A stretch of DNA of 64,000 nucleotides from Anaerolineaceae bacterium oral taxon 439 (GCA_001717545.1 CP017039.1:1302001-1366000), one strand, 5' to 3'; shown: positions 1 through 9,278, numbered from the stretch's first letter. Made by a program: numbers and translations. The notes: generated by a model from the letters alone, not told the origin.

Positions 1-1
1 T

Positions 2-1003
2 CCCGGGATGGCGATCGATAAGAACCCGTCGACGACGTTTATTTATCATGATCGGTTCATGATTCCGGCTTTTCTGGGCTTGTCGCTGCTGATCCCGGCG
101 GCTTTCGCGAAATTCGTGAATAAACGATGGCTGCGGATCATGGCGCTGGCGGGGTTTTGCGCGGTCGCGGTTAATTTTCAAATTGTCAATTCGTTTGATT
201 ATCGGACCGCATGGAAGAATCAGCAGGATTTCCAGTGGCAGCTGTACTGGCGGGTTCCCGACGCGAAGCCGGGTACGGCGTTTCTCGGCGACGGGATTAT
301 CGCTTCGTTTCTCGGCGGTTGGGCGGACGGAGCGATGGTTTTGGAGATGTACGGGAAGGGGACGGGGCTGGATCCGACGCCGTACTGGTATTTGGTGGTT
401 GGCGAGGGCGACTTTGAGCATGAGTTTCAGAACCAGCTTCCGTTAACAAACAAGGTAAAAATTTATAATTTCAGATCTGAGTTCCGAAATAATATCGTGT
501 TGACCAAGAACGAATGGGACCGCTGTCTCTGGGTCCTGGAGGATTTGGATCGGTTGAATCCGTATATTAGCCCGACTACGAAAAAGCTGATCAATTATCA
601 GAATCCCGACCGGATTATCTATGATTCCGGGCGGCGGCTGACGCCGGCGATTTTCGGCGCGGCCCGCCCGCGGAATTGGTGCTACGCGTATGCGAACGCG
701 GCGCGGGCGGTCGCGGTCGGCGACGACGCAGAGGCGCTGCGCTTATATGACGAAGCGGTCGTGGCGCGCTGGGACCCGTTGAAGCCGGTCGAGTTTACGC
801 CGTTTATCCGCGCGGCGGCGCGAACGGGCGACTGGTCGCTGGCGGCGGAGCTGACCGAGCGGGCCGGCTGGGAGGCGCATATTACGCATGAATATTTTCA
901 GGCGCTATGGGAGGAGCTGACGGCGGCTGGGGAAGCGTCGCCGGAACGGACGGCGGCGTTCGAACGCGTTCGGCCGCTGATCACGGCGCCGGATGGGAAC
1001 TGA
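2..1003 (+). CDS. C-terminal part of a polytopic membrane protein (partial)
   Basis: The reading frame is open to the left edge, so this is the end of a longer protein and the first ATG at 8 is probably internal. Two hydrophobic segments are visible at the start (residues about 18-35 and 43-55 counted from that ATG), followed by a soluble part of about 270 residues rich in Trp, Tyr and Phe. The segment HDRFMIPAF followed by a membrane span resembles the last helices of GT-C type glycosyltransferases or similar integral membrane proteins, where ERY/DRY-L-P-A motifs are common, but I cannot assign a family. The gene is convergent with mutS, 66 bp away, and no terminator is obvious between them. 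Confidence 0.6.
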   Translation, partial: PGMAIDKNPSTTFIYHDRFMIPAFLGLSLLIPAAFAKFVNKRWLRIMALAGFCAVAVNFQIVNSFDYRTAWKNQQDFQWQLYWRVPDAKPGTAFLGDGIIASFLGGWADGAMVLEMYGKGTGLDPTPYWYLVVGEGDFEHEFQNQLPLTNKVKIYNFRSEFRNNIVLTKNEWDRCLWVLEDLDRLNPYISPTTKKLINYQNPDRIIYDSGRRLTPAIFGAARPRNWCYAYANAARAVAVGDDAEALRLYDEAVVARWDPLKPVEFTPFIRAAARTGDWSLAAELTERAGWEAHITHEYFQALWEELTAAGEASPERTAAFERVRPLITAPDGN

Positions 1004-1069
1004 CATATCAGTCCTGCCATAGAAAATATTCCATCCGGCTAAAACGAAGGATACGACGGCTTTTGAAAT

Positions 1070-3634
1070 TTATGACGACGGTTTCCCGAAGCGGACTTTC
1101 CATTCATACAGCAGGTTGATCGCTTCGATCGGCGAGAGGACGTTGATATCGACGCTGTCGAGCGCGTCGACGATCGGGTTCGTCTCCGGAAACAGCGCCA
1201 TCTGAACTTCCGGTTCTTCCCGGGCCGTTTTCGGCGCGGACCCTTCGGCTTCGAGCCGGTTCAGGATTTCGTTCGCGCGATTAATGACCGGTTTCGGGAG
1301 CCCGGCGATCCGTCCGACATGGATCCCATACGAACGATCCGCCGCGCCGGGGATGATTTTATGCAGGAAGACGACGTCGCCGTTATGCTCGCTGACCGCG
1401 ACGTTGTAATTTTTCAGGTTGGGGAGCGTCTCGGCGAGCCGGGTCAGCTCGTGATAATGGGTCGCGAAGAGAGTCCGGGAGCGAAGCTGCGGCGCGTTAT
1501 GAATATACTCGACGACCGCCCAGGCAATCGACAGCCCGTCGTACGTGCTCGTTCCGCGGCCGATTTCGTCTAAGATCAGGAAGCTGCGCGGGGTGGCGTT
1601 GTTGAGAATATTGGCGGTCTCGACCATCTCGACCATGAACGTTGAGAGGCCGGCGTGAATTTCGTCCTGCGCGCCGATCCGCGTGAAAATCCGGTCGACG
1701 ACGCCGATGACGGCGCTGTCGGCGGGGACGAACGAGCCCATTTGCGCCATGAGCAGGATAATCGCGGTCTGGCGCAGATAGGTCGATTTTCCGGACATGT
1801 TCGGGCCGGTTACGACGTGAATCTGTTCAGATTCTTTAAAGCAGATATCGTTCGGAATAAAGCGTTCCCCGTTTTTCATCGTCAGCTCGACGACGGGATG
1901 CCGGCCGCCCTTGATTTCGATTTCGTGTGAATCGTTAATTTCCGGCTTGACGTAATGATTCAGCGCGGCGGATTCGGCGAGCGAGGTCAGGACGTCCAGC
2001 GTCGCCAGCGCCCGGGCGGTTTCGAGGATCGCCATGGATTCCCGCCCGACCTCGGCGCAGAGCTCGGCGAAGAGGCGGCCCTCGATCGCGCGGATCGTTT
2101 CCTCGGCGTTCAGGACGAGCGCTTCATATTCTTTCATTTCGGGCGTGATAAACCGTTCGGCGTTGACGAGGGTTTGTTTGCGAATGTATTCCGACGGGGC
2201 GTTCCCGGCGAGCGATTTCGAGATTTCGATATAGTAGCCGAAAACTTTGTTGTACCCGACTTTCAGCGTCCGCAGGCCGGTTCGCTCCCGCTCGACCCCT
2301 TCCAAATTTGCCATCCAGTCGCGCGCGCCGGTCGATTTCGCGTAAACTTCGTCGAGTTCTTCGGAATAGCCCCGGCGAATTACCCCGCTCGTCATCAGCG
2401 TCGCGGGCGAATCCGGCGAGATCGCCCGCTGAAGAAGACCGCGAATTTCGGCGCATTCGTGCAGGCGGCCTAAGATCGGTAAGTCGCCCGGAAGCAGGCT
2501 GAAAATCGTCGGAAGCGCTTCGAGCGACGATTGCAGCGCGATCAGGTCGCGCGGGATCGCGACGCCGCCGGTGATGCGGTTGATGAGCCGTTCCATGTCG
2601 TTCAGCGGTTTCATCGCCGCGCGCAGCTCGGCCCGGCGCATCCCGTCGGCGACGAAAATTTCAACGGCGTCGAGCCGCTGGCGGATCCGATCGATGTCTG
2701 TGAGCGGCTTGCTGACCCATTGTCGGATCGCGCGTTTCCCCATCGGCGTGACCGTGTTATCGAGAACGCCTAAAAGCGACCCTTTCGCGTTATTCGAACG
2801 CAGCGTCTCGGTCAGTTCAAGGTTGCGGCGGGTCGAAACGTCGAGCGCCATGAATTCGTCGAGCGAATACGGCGTCAGCTTCGATAAGATTTTGAGCGTG
2901 GCCGGTTGGTTCGCGTCCAGGTAGCGGACGAGCGCGCCGGCCGCCTGAACCGCCGGACTGCCGGCGCTGAACCCGAAGCCGTCGAGCGTCGGGACGCAGA
3001 GGATTTCGCAGAGAATACTGAAACAGCGCGCCGGGTCGAAAATCGCGTTTGGAACGGGAGTGACGCTGAAAGACGACGGGATCGCGAGCGGGTTTTTCTC
3101 CGAATTCAGGATTTCGGCCGGGCGGAGCCTGGATAATTCGGCGGCGAAGACGCCGCGCTGATTTTCGCCGCGGATGACCGACGCGAAGAATTCGCCGGTC
3201 GTAATATCGGCGCAGGCGATCCCGATCCCTTTCGCCGTTTCGATTGCGGCGAGCAGGTAGTTATTGGCGTCAGACTTGAGGAGCCCGGGCTCGATCACGG
3301 TCCCGGGCGTGACGACGCGGACGACTTCGCGTTCGAAAAGCCCTTTATCCGGCTGTTCGCCGACCTGCTCGACGATCGCGACGTGAAATCCCTTATCGAT
3401 CAGCCGCGCAAGGTAATTTTCGACGGCATGATACGGGATCCCGGCCATCGGGACCTTCACGGTTCTGGAAACCTTTCGCGCCGTCAGGACGAGATCGAGC
3501 TCGCGCGACGTGGTTTCGGCGTCCTGATCGAAGGTTTCGTAAAAGTCGCCGAGCCGGAAGAAAACGATTGTATCAGGGTAGTTCTTTTTAATATCGAGAT
3601 ATTGTTTTCGAATCGGAGTTACATCATCATCCAT
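1070..3634 (-). CDS. mutS: DNA mismatch repair protein MutS
   Basis: MutS recognises mismatches and small loops and recruits the repair machinery in an ATP-dependent way. The 854 residues match the usual length. The mismatch-reading Phe-Xaa-Glu motif is present (GDFYE, Phe31/Glu33). The C-terminal ABC-type ATPase carries Walker A GPNMSGKST, the DEIGRGTST Walker B/signature region and the conserved THYHEL. A dimerisation tail ends in NLLYEWK. The start ATG at 3634 lies inside the end of the upstream TrmH-type gene (8 bp overlap), so the two are translationally coupled. MutL is not in the window. Identification is secure. Confidence 0.98.
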   Translation of the reverse strand: MDDDVTPIRKQYLDIKKNYPDTIVFFRLGDFYETFDQDAETTSRELDLVLTARKVSRTVKVPMAGIPYHAVENYLARLIDKGFHVAIVEQVGEQPDKGLFEREVVRVVTPGTVIEPGLLKSDANNYLLAAIETAKGIGIACADITTGEFFASVIRGENQRGVFAAELSRLRPAEILNSEKNPLAIPSSFSVTPVPNAIFDPARCFSILCEILCVPTLDGFGFSAGSPAVQAAGALVRYLDANQPATLKILSKLTPYSLDEFMALDVSTRRNLELTETLRSNNAKGSLLGVLDNTVTPMGKRAIRQWVSKPLTDIDRIRQRLDAVEIFVADGMRRAELRAAMKPLNDMERLINRITGGVAIPRDLIALQSSLEALPTIFSLLPGDLPILGRLHECAEIRGLLQRAISPDSPATLMTSGVIRRGYSEELDEVYAKSTGARDWMANLEGVERERTGLRTLKVGYNKVFGYYIEISKSLAGNAPSEYIRKQTLVNAERFITPEMKEYEALVLNAEETIRAIEGRLFAELCAEVGRESMAILETARALATLDVLTSLAESAALNHYVKPEINDSHEIEIKGGRHPVVELTMKNGERFIPNDICFKESEQIHVVTGPNMSGKSTYLRQTAIILLMAQMGSFVPADSAVIGVVDRIFTRIGAQDEIHAGLSTFMVEMVETANILNNATPRSFLILDEIGRGTSTYDGLSIAWAVVEYIHNAPQLRSRTLFATHYHELTRLAETLPNLKNYNVAVSEHNGDVVFLHKIIPGAADRSYGIHVGRIAGLPKPVINRANEILNRLEAEGSAPKTAREEPEVQMALFPETNPIVDALDSVDINVLSPIEAINLLYEWKVRFGKPSS

Positions 3635-4289
3635 GCGTTATCTTTCCAAATCGTATCAGGTAAGCGGCGGCGGCGAAGGCGGCCGCGACGTTCAGCGATT
3701 CCTTTTCCCCTATCATCGGCAGGTAGAAAATCCGATTGCAGCTGTCGAGGATCGTCGGGTCGACGCCGCTGACTTCGCCGCCGAGAACGAGAGCGATTTT
3801 ATTTCCCGCTTCCAGCGCGCTGAGTCCGGGAAACGCGGCGAACAGGTTTTCAGCGGCCTCGCCGCCTTCCAGCGCCCAGATTTCGCAGCCTTCCGATTTC
3901 AGCCGCGCGATCGCGTCCGCGCTGTCCCAGTCATGCCGCCAGGGGACCGTTTTTTCCGCGCCGAGGGCGGTTTTCGCGATTTTCGGATGCAGCGGCGTCG
4001 GGGTCGTCCCGAGGAGAACGAGTTTCTCCGCGCCAACAGCGTCGGCGGTCCGGAAGATCGAGCCGACGTTTAAAGCGCTGCGAAGGTTGTCGAGGACGAC
4101 GGTCAGCGCCGGGGAGCCGCGGTACGGCGCACGCTCTGGAACCCGAAGATCAGGAACGGCGCCGTCCGGTTCGGTATCAGAGCCGCATCTCGGACAGCGT
4201 ACCCGTTCCGGTCGCTCCGGACCTGCTTTCAGGCTGAATCGAAAACGGCAGTCAGGTTGGATACAGACGTAGGTTTCGATGGGCATCAT
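3627..4289 (-). CDS. TrmH/SpoU-family RNA 2'-O-methyltransferase with N-terminal zinc ribbon
   Basis: 220 residues. The N-terminus (residues 8-40) has a zinc-ribbon-like set of cysteines, CIQPDC followed by RCPRCGSD. The rest is a SpoU (knotted SPOUT) methyltransferase: motif 1 NLRSALNVGSIFRTADAVG, motif 2 LVLGGEVSGVD and motif 3 KESLNVAAAFAAAAY, which bind S-adenosylmethionine and the 2'-OH target. Such enzymes methylate tRNA or rRNA ribose; which RNA is the target cannot be read from the sequence, and the zinc ribbon is an unusual addition. It is the first gene of a two-gene unit with mutS. Start is ATG 4289 or 4286, with a weak GGAG about 11 bases upstream and a TATAAT at 4315-4320 on the minus strand. 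Confidence 0.88.
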   Translation of the reverse strand: MMPIETYVCIQPDCRFRFSLKAGPERPERVRCPRCGSDTEPDGAVPDLRVPERAPYRGSPALTVVLDNLRSALNVGSIFRTADAVGAEKLVLLGTTPTPLHPKIAKTALGAEKTVPWRHDWDSADAIARLKSEGCEIWALEGGEAAENLFAAFPGLSALEAGNKIALVLGGEVSGVDPTILDSCNRIFYLPMIGEKESLNVAAAFAAAAYLIRFGKITHG

Positions 4290-4653
4290 GCGTTCGCAGC
4301 TCCGTTTCTGCCTAATTATAAAGGGTAACGATTGGAGTTAGCGTTAGTTAACCGGAAATTGTCTGACTTGAACGGACATGGCGCGATGATTCAGTCGGCC
4401 AATCCACAAATTCGGACTCATGATGGAAGTATATAATCTATTATATTTACACAAGTGCAATGATGAGAGAAAATATAGCAATAATCAAGACACATTACAT
4501 CTGTAATGTTTTTTTTTGAAGAATGCTATGCTTTTTACAATTTTGCCTGAAATCTTTGTATACTGATTTTAAGCAGCAGGAGGAATTAACGAACGTGTCT
4601 TAGTTTTGAAGAAGAAAAGATTTAACGGGTTTTATCTTGCGAGGAGGTTTAAT
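4290..4653. other. Intergenic region between trmH-like gene and secreted unknown
   Basis: This 364-base AT-rich stretch carries start signals for both neighbours. On the minus strand TATAAT lies at 4315-4320, 26 bases before the methyltransferase start. An inverted repeat TATAAT-CT-ATTATA lies at 4432-4445. A plus-strand promoter is at 4534-4564. A tiny ORF of two codons (GTG TCT TAG, 4595-4603) follows an AGGAGG at 4578 and may be fortuitous. No protein-coding gene is evident. Confidence 0.5.
4534..4564 (+). promoter_or_regulatory. Sigma-70-type promoter for the secreted protein gene
   Basis: TTTACA at 4534-4539 and TATACT at 4559-4564, separated by 19 bases, both close to consensus; the spacer is slightly long. 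It would start transcription near 4571, upstream of the TTG start at 4654. Confidence 0.55.
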
Positions 4654-5586
4654 TTGAAAAATAAAAAATTTCTGGCGCTGAGCATGATTGCGCTTATCTT
4701 TGTTTTCAGTTGGTCTGTCGACGTGCTTGCGCAGGAGGATTCAGTAATTCCGGTGCAAATTGAAACCGGTTCATTTTTGACGCTGCGGATTGACAATCAG
4801 CTGAAAGCCCGGGAGATTTTTCCTCTCGATTTGGAGGAGCTGGAGCCTCTGAAATACGGCTTCCACATCGGGATGTATGATCAATGCGAATCGGATGTGG
4901 ATAATTTGCGTCCTGAAGCCCGGGAACTCGGAACGGTCGTTCATTCGAACGAAATTCATTATGATTTGCGTTTTGCGATTGAAAACGCGCGAGCGGAAAA
5001 ACTGCGATTGGCCGCTGATCATGTTAAAGTTCAACTGGCTTACACGGAGCCGGATGGAACAGATGGCCTCTGGGAAAAAGAACTCCCGTTTCCTGCGATT
5101 GATTTCTATTTACGTGGGAGCGGTGTAGAAATTCCTTCTTATTCCGGCGAAAGCTTCGTGACGCGGGATTCGTTGGAAGTCGTTTCCTACGGATTTTATC
5201 CGGTGGATGACGAGCGTATGCAGCTGCGTTTCTATTTCTTGGGTGATAAGACGGTTCCCGGAGGCTGTTACGTCAAAGGCGAGATAGCTGAGGAAAAGGA
5301 AATTCATTACAGTTTTACCTGCGAAGATCATATTATTGGGCAAGGAGCGCTTCGGTCTAATAATTATCTGGAGATCAATTTCGATCCCGGTGAGTTTCCT
5401 GTAGAGGCGCGGATGAAGGAGGTGAAATTTCTGATGGTGGATCCGACGATATCTGGAGAGTTCAGGAAAGCGGATGGTGATTCGGTTGAGCGAATCGTCC
5501 GATTCGGGAACGATATTCTGGTAACGTTCTACGCGGAATTCGGCTCCTCAGGTTCGAATCGGTGTCTGAATTATGTGATTGAATGA
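4654..5586 (+). CDS. Secreted protein of unknown function
   Basis: I do not recognise this 310-residue protein. I chose the TTG at 4654 because GAGGAGG (4641-4647) lies 6 bases before it; an upstream in-frame TTG at 4606 has no ribosome binding site. The N-terminus KNKKFLALSMIALIFVFSW then VDVLAQ is a typical signal peptide with a VLA-Q cleavage site near residue 24. The mature part is rich in beta-prone, acidic sequence with no cofactor motif; single cysteines are scattered. It is lower in GC than its neighbours and is followed after 15-45 bases by a second small exported-looking frame, suggesting a two-gene unit with its own promoter and a terminator at 5971. Confidence 0.7.
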   Translation: MKNKKFLALSMIALIFVFSWSVDVLAQEDSVIPVQIETGSFLTLRIDNQLKAREIFPLDLEELEPLKYGFHIGMYDQCESDVDNLRPEARELGTVVHSNEIHYDLRFAIENARAEKLRLAADHVKVQLAYTEPDGTDGLWEKELPFPAIDFYLRGSGVEIPSYSGESFVTRDSLEVVSYGFYPVDDERMQLRFYFLGDKTVPGGCYVKGEIAEEKEIHYSFTCEDHIIGQGALRSNNYLEINFDPGEFPVEARMKEVKFLMVDPTISGEFRKADGDSVERIVRFGNDILVTFYAEFGSSGSNRCLNYVIE

Positions 5587-5631
5587 GGAGGGAGGTCATA
5601 AAAAACATTATTATCTGTAATCGTTATATTA

Positions 5632-5946
5632 TTGTGCGGAGGTTTTATCATCTTTGATGATTTGATCGATTTCAGCCCTCCTGACAGAGCGTGGAATTGT
5701 TCATACTCTCGTGGGGTTCGATTCTGCGAAGGAAGGATCGGCGGCAGCCAAACGACTTATACGGTAACGTTGGACGTCCCGGCTGGAAACGGATACAAGG
5801 CGATCGCGAATATCTATATTGACGGTCAGGTTTCGCTGTCAACCGGCTGGCTATCTGCGGGCCAAAGCAAACAACTTGATCAGGCGATCACGTATGGCCA
5901 GCATAATTGGAGCGGCGGCTGGGACGTTCAGCCTGACGCTAAATAG
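5632..5946 (+). CDS. Small exported or lipoprotein-like protein, start uncertain
   Basis: The ORF is open from 5602, but the only standard start codon in the N-terminal part is TTG 5632, which has no Shine-Dalgarno. A strong GAGGGAGG (5588-5595) sits just before 5602, and reading from about 5602 gives KTLLSVIVILLCGG, which looks like a signal peptide with a lipobox-like LLCG. So either a non-standard start (for example ATC 5620) is used, or the start codon has decayed. The mature part, about 95 residues, is Gly/Trp/Ser-rich (for example QHNWSGGWDVQ) and resembles no family I know. It follows the secreted protein gene by under 50 bases and ends at a terminator. Confidence 0.5.
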   Translation: MCGGFIIFDDLIDFSPPDRAWNCSYSRGVRFCEGRIGGSQTTYTVTLDVPAGNGYKAIANIYIDGQVSLSTGWLSAGQSKQLDQAITYGQHNWSGGWDVQPDAK

Positions 5947-5970
5947 TAAATTGTAACTTTTGCTGCTGAA

Positions 5971-6006
5971 GCGCCCCAGACTTTTGGCTTATATGTCTGG
6001 GGCGTT
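5971..6006 (+). terminator. Intrinsic terminator-like hairpin
   Basis: Perfect 10-bp stem CGCCCCAGAC (5972-5981) / GTCTGGGGCG (5995-6004) with a 13-base T-rich loop; the U-tract that follows is short (TTCT). It sits between two convergent transcription units and may serve both. Confidence 0.65.
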
Positions 6007-6064
6007 CTCATGATTCAAATCCGATCACCGATGGGCGTTAGCCCCTGTCCTGACGCTTTATTTT

Positions 6065-9000
6065 TTACAGGATGGTCAGCGGCGCTTTCCCAAGGTTCAA
6101 CCGGATCGCCCGCCGGTCCATCGCCAAAAGCGCTTCGAAATCGCCGAGCGCCTGGGCCCGTTCGAACGTCGCGAACGACATTCCTTCGCCGGGGATTTCG
6201 GCGTCGCGCGGCGCGTCGGCGACGAGCTGGAGGAAGACGCCGTTATTCGCGCCGCCTTTATGGAGCTGGCCGGTTGAATGCTGGAAGCGGGGGCCGAAGC
6301 CGAGCGTCGTCGCGCAGTTCGTCGTTTTCAGGATTTTCTCCCGGAAGGCCTGAAGCTGGGCGAGCGTTTCGTCGCTGCGCGGGATATAGGCGTTAATCGC
6401 GACGTAATCTTCTCCGGCTTTCGCGAGCTTCAGCGCTGCGGCGACGAACTCACGGACCGTTTTTGCGGCCTGCATCTCCGGATTCTCGAAATTGAAATAA
6501 GCTTCGACGCCTTCCCCGCGCCAGACGGCGCTGAGCTCGTCTAATTTCCCGTTCTTCTTGAAATCGTTGACCTTCGCGACCGTTCGCGTTTTGGAGTCCT
6601 GAACGTTCGGCTGGTCGAAGGCGTTAACGCCGAGTATCGCGCAGGCCACGGATACGGCTAATTCCCAACGGTAGAATTCGCGGAAGATATCGTATGGATC
6701 GTTCAGCCGGATCGTCAGGACCGGCTGGCCCGCCGCGATCAGCGCCTCGACGAAGCGAGTCTTTTCGCCGGCGAAATCGACGTAGACGAAAGCGCGGTCT
6801 TTTCCGTACTTTTCCGCGGGGAGCTCGGGTTCAATATCGATCGGGACGATCCCGCGCCCGTTTTTTCCGGAGGATTCGGCGATCAGCTGTTCCAGCCAGG
6901 AGCCGAACGAGGCGAGCGCGCGGTCGGTCAGGATCGTAATTTTATCGCGGCCGGACTGCGCCGCGGTTCCGAGAAAGACGCCGAGCGCGGCGCTCTCGTT
7001 CGCGCCGAGCGGCGCGGATGGGGCGCTGATTTTCGCGATCTCGCTGACCTTCCGTTCGATTTCAGCAGGGTCCAGCCCGATCAGCACGGCGGGAAGGATC
7101 CCAAACGGCGAAAGAACCGAGAAGCGTCCCCCGATCGACGGATCGGAGATGACGATATTGCGGAACCTGAGCTCGGCCGCAGTGCGTTCAAGGAGCGTTC
7201 CGGGGTCGGTGATGGCGATGAAATGCTTTCCCGCGTCGTCGCCGAGTTCGGCTTTGGCTTTCGCGTAGAAATAGTCCATGAGTGCGCGGATTTCAGCGGT
7301 GCCGCCGGATTTCGACGAAACGATATAGACGGTTTCGGAGAGCGGATGCGCCTGGTCGGCGTCCAGGACCTGGCCCGGGTCGGTTGAATCGATGATCGTT
7401 AATCTGAGCCCGTCCGCGCCGGCGAAGGTCAGCGCTAAAACTTCGGGCGCGAGCGAGGAACCGCCCATGCCGATCAGGAGCGCTTTCGTGATCCCGTCTT
7501 TCCGGAGACTTTCGAGAATCTCCCTGTATTCCGGACCGTTTTTTTCGATCGTTTTATGAACGTCGAGCCAACCGAGGCGATTCCGGATTTCAGGGTATGC
7601 CTGCGTATCGAAGGTCCAGACGGTCGGATCCTTCGCGAAGATTCGCGTGATGACCGAGTCTTCTTCGATTTTTTTGAAATTCGCTGAAATCGGTTCAGCA
7701 AGAACGCCGAGCGCCTTTTCAACGGCGTCGCCGGCTTTTTGAATGTCGTTTTGCATGGCCAAATATGCTTGAATCATGTCATTTCCTTTCGTTTCTTTTA
7801 ATTTTCGGCTGATTGCCGCAATCAGGCTGGCTTCTTCCTCCAGCGATTTTCCCGGGAAGATTTTCGCGTCTGCGTCCGGAGTCAGCGTATTGAATCGTCC
7901 GTTTTCCCGATACGCGGCGATCTGGGCGCTCGTCATGGCGGCGACGCTGTTTTTTACGACGAGCGAATTCTGGTAGCGGATCCCGGTCGATGCGGCCGCG
8001 CTCCAGACAATCCGGAACGGCCTGGCGCCATGTTCGCGAAGGTCCGACCAGCGTTCGGACTGCGCGAATTTTTCCGCCGCGGCGGCGAGCCGGCGCGCGA
8101 GCGGGAGCGCTGCGCCAGCCGCCGATCCATTCGAAATTTCTCCGTCGATCCGGTCCGCTTCGAAGATGACGCCGCTGATCAGCGTGTCGATCGCTTTCCC
8201 TCCGGCGAAGCGATCTTCGAGCGCTTCGAGGACGGTTTGTGCGGCGCTGATGAAGCCGGGTTCGGCGGCAACGGCGGTGAAAGCGACGTTGACCCCTTCA
8301 TGGAGAAGCTCTTCGGCGATCTTCAGGCCCGATCCGGAAGCCGGAATCGCGATGACCAGGTTTGGACGGTTGGCCGCTTTCCAGAACTGGCGAATGTCTT
8401 CGGCGGCCTGAGCTGGCTGATCGAAGCTTTCGACCGCGTATTCGACGAGAACGAGACCGTCCTGTCCGCCGCTTTCGTTGAAGACCGGCTGGAGGAGCGC
8501 GGCGGCTTTCCGGACGGCCGCGGCGGCAGTTTCAGCGAAAAGCTGTGCCGGGGTCCGCCTGTGCATTCTCATGGGGAACGCCCGGTTCATCAGCGCTGTC
8601 CGGGCGCAGGCGCAGTCGCATACGGCGGAAAGAGTCATGAGGACGCCGCGGACGCGGTTGTCCGCGATCTGGCCGCTGAGCGCGGCGATGTCGTCCTGCC
8701 TGTCGCAGCGCAGGTAAAGCGATTGCCCTGCGGATTCGAGATTGATCAGTCGGTCGGCAAGGTACATGTCGCCGGCTTCAATGCGCCTGATTTTATTGAA
8801 GCGGCGGATCTGATTAGGCTGGTTATTAAACTCTGCGCCAAGGAAGGCTTTGACGAGTTCCTTGCAGAGTTCGCTTCCGATAATCCGGGCGCCCAGGCAA
8901 AGGACGTTCATCCCGTCATGTTCTACGCCCTGATGCGCCGAGTAGGTATCATGGCAGACGCAGGCGTAAATTCCGGGAATTTTCGAGGCGGCGAGCGAAA

Positions 9001-9217
9001 CGCCGACGCCCGACCCACACATGAAAATTCCTGCGTCGGCGTCTCCCCGCAGGATCGTTTCCGCGCCCAGCTGAGCGAAGTCAGGAAAATCGGCGCTGGC
9101 CGCCGACCAGGTTCCTACGTCGACGACGTTCCATCCGAGGCTCTCCGCGGTTGTTCTGACCGTGTCTTTCAGTTCGAATCCGGCATGATCACAGGCGATA
9201 ACGACAGTTTTCTTCAT
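6065..9217 (-). CDS. Three-domain fusion: RpiB / transaldolase-like / glucose-6-phosphate isomerase
   Basis: 1050 residues from the ATG at 9217, preceded by GGAGAA; the longer frame to 9361 would run into the divergent gene. Residues 1-150 are ribose-5-phosphate isomerase B: ACDHAGFELK, catalytic CGSGVG (Cys67), His100 and NVLCLGARIIG. Residues about 151-480 align with a transaldolase, but the Schiff-base lysine motif IKIPAT reads IAIPAS (Ala290) and the early Asp-containing motif reads SLYLRCD, so this part is probably inactive. Residues 481-1050 are phosphoglucose isomerase: MGGSSLAPEV, SSKSGGTAE, DPSIGGRFSVLSPFG, QLIAESSGKNGRG and HSTGQLHKGG are intact. An internal ATG at 7777 has GAAAGGA before it, so the isomerase could also be made alone. 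Transaldolase-isomerase fusions are known; the third domain is unusual. Confidence 0.9.
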   Translation of the reverse strand: MKKTVVIACDHAGFELKDTVRTTAESLGWNVVDVGTWSAASADFPDFAQLGAETILRGDADAGIFMCGSGVGVSLAASKIPGIYACVCHDTYSAHQGVEHDGMNVLCLGARIIGSELCKELVKAFLGAEFNNQPNQIRRFNKIRRIEAGDMYLADRLINLESAGQSLYLRCDRQDDIAALSGQIADNRVRGVLMTLSAVCDCACARTALMNRAFPMRMHRRTPAQLFAETAAAAVRKAAALLQPVFNESGGQDGLVLVEYAVESFDQPAQAAEDIRQFWKAANRPNLVIAIPASGSGLKIAEELLHEGVNVAFTAVAAEPGFISAAQTVLEALEDRFAGGKAIDTLISGVIFEADRIDGEISNGSAAGAALPLARRLAAAAEKFAQSERWSDLREHGARPFRIVWSAAASTGIRYQNSLVVKNSVAAMTSAQIAAYRENGRFNTLTPDADAKIFPGKSLEEEASLIAAISRKLKETKGNDMIQAYLAMQNDIQKAGDAVEKALGVLAEPISANFKKIEEDSVITRIFAKDPTVWTFDTQAYPEIRNRLGWLDVHKTIEKNGPEYREILESLRKDGITKALLIGMGGSSLAPEVLALTFAGADGLRLTIIDSTDPGQVLDADQAHPLSETVYIVSSKSGGTAEIRALMDYFYAKAKAELGDDAGKHFIAITDPGTLLERTAAELRFRNIVISDPSIGGRFSVLSPFGILPAVLIGLDPAEIERKVSEIAKISAPSAPLGANESAALGVFLGTAAQSGRDKITILTDRALASFGSWLEQLIAESSGKNGRGIVPIDIEPELPAEKYGKDRAFVYVDFAGEKTRFVEALIAAGQPVLTIRLNDPYDIFREFYRWELAVSVACAILGVNAFDQPNVQDSKTRTVAKVNDFKKNGKLDELSAVWRGEGVEAYFNFENPEMQAAKTVREFVAAALKLAKAGEDYVAINAYIPRSDETLAQLQAFREKILKTTNCATTLGFGPRFQHSTGQLHKGGANNGVFLQLVADAPRDAEIPGEGMSFATFERAQALGDFEALLAMDRRAIRLNLGKAPLTIL

Positions 9218-9278
9218 GCAATTCTCCGTTCCGGTCGGAGGCTGATCCGACGGGTTGTCTTTTGATACTGTTAGGTTC

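Noticed and set aside
4606-4653. TTG start at 4606 for the secreted protein
   Set aside because: No ribosome binding site in range; TTG 4654 has GAGGAGG and begins a proper signal peptide.
8030-9265. 411-codon plus-strand ORF opposite the RpiB-fusion gene
   Set aside because: It is antisense to a gene with clear enzymatic motifs, has no family resemblance and no ribosome site; long antisense ORFs are expected in this GC-rich sequence.
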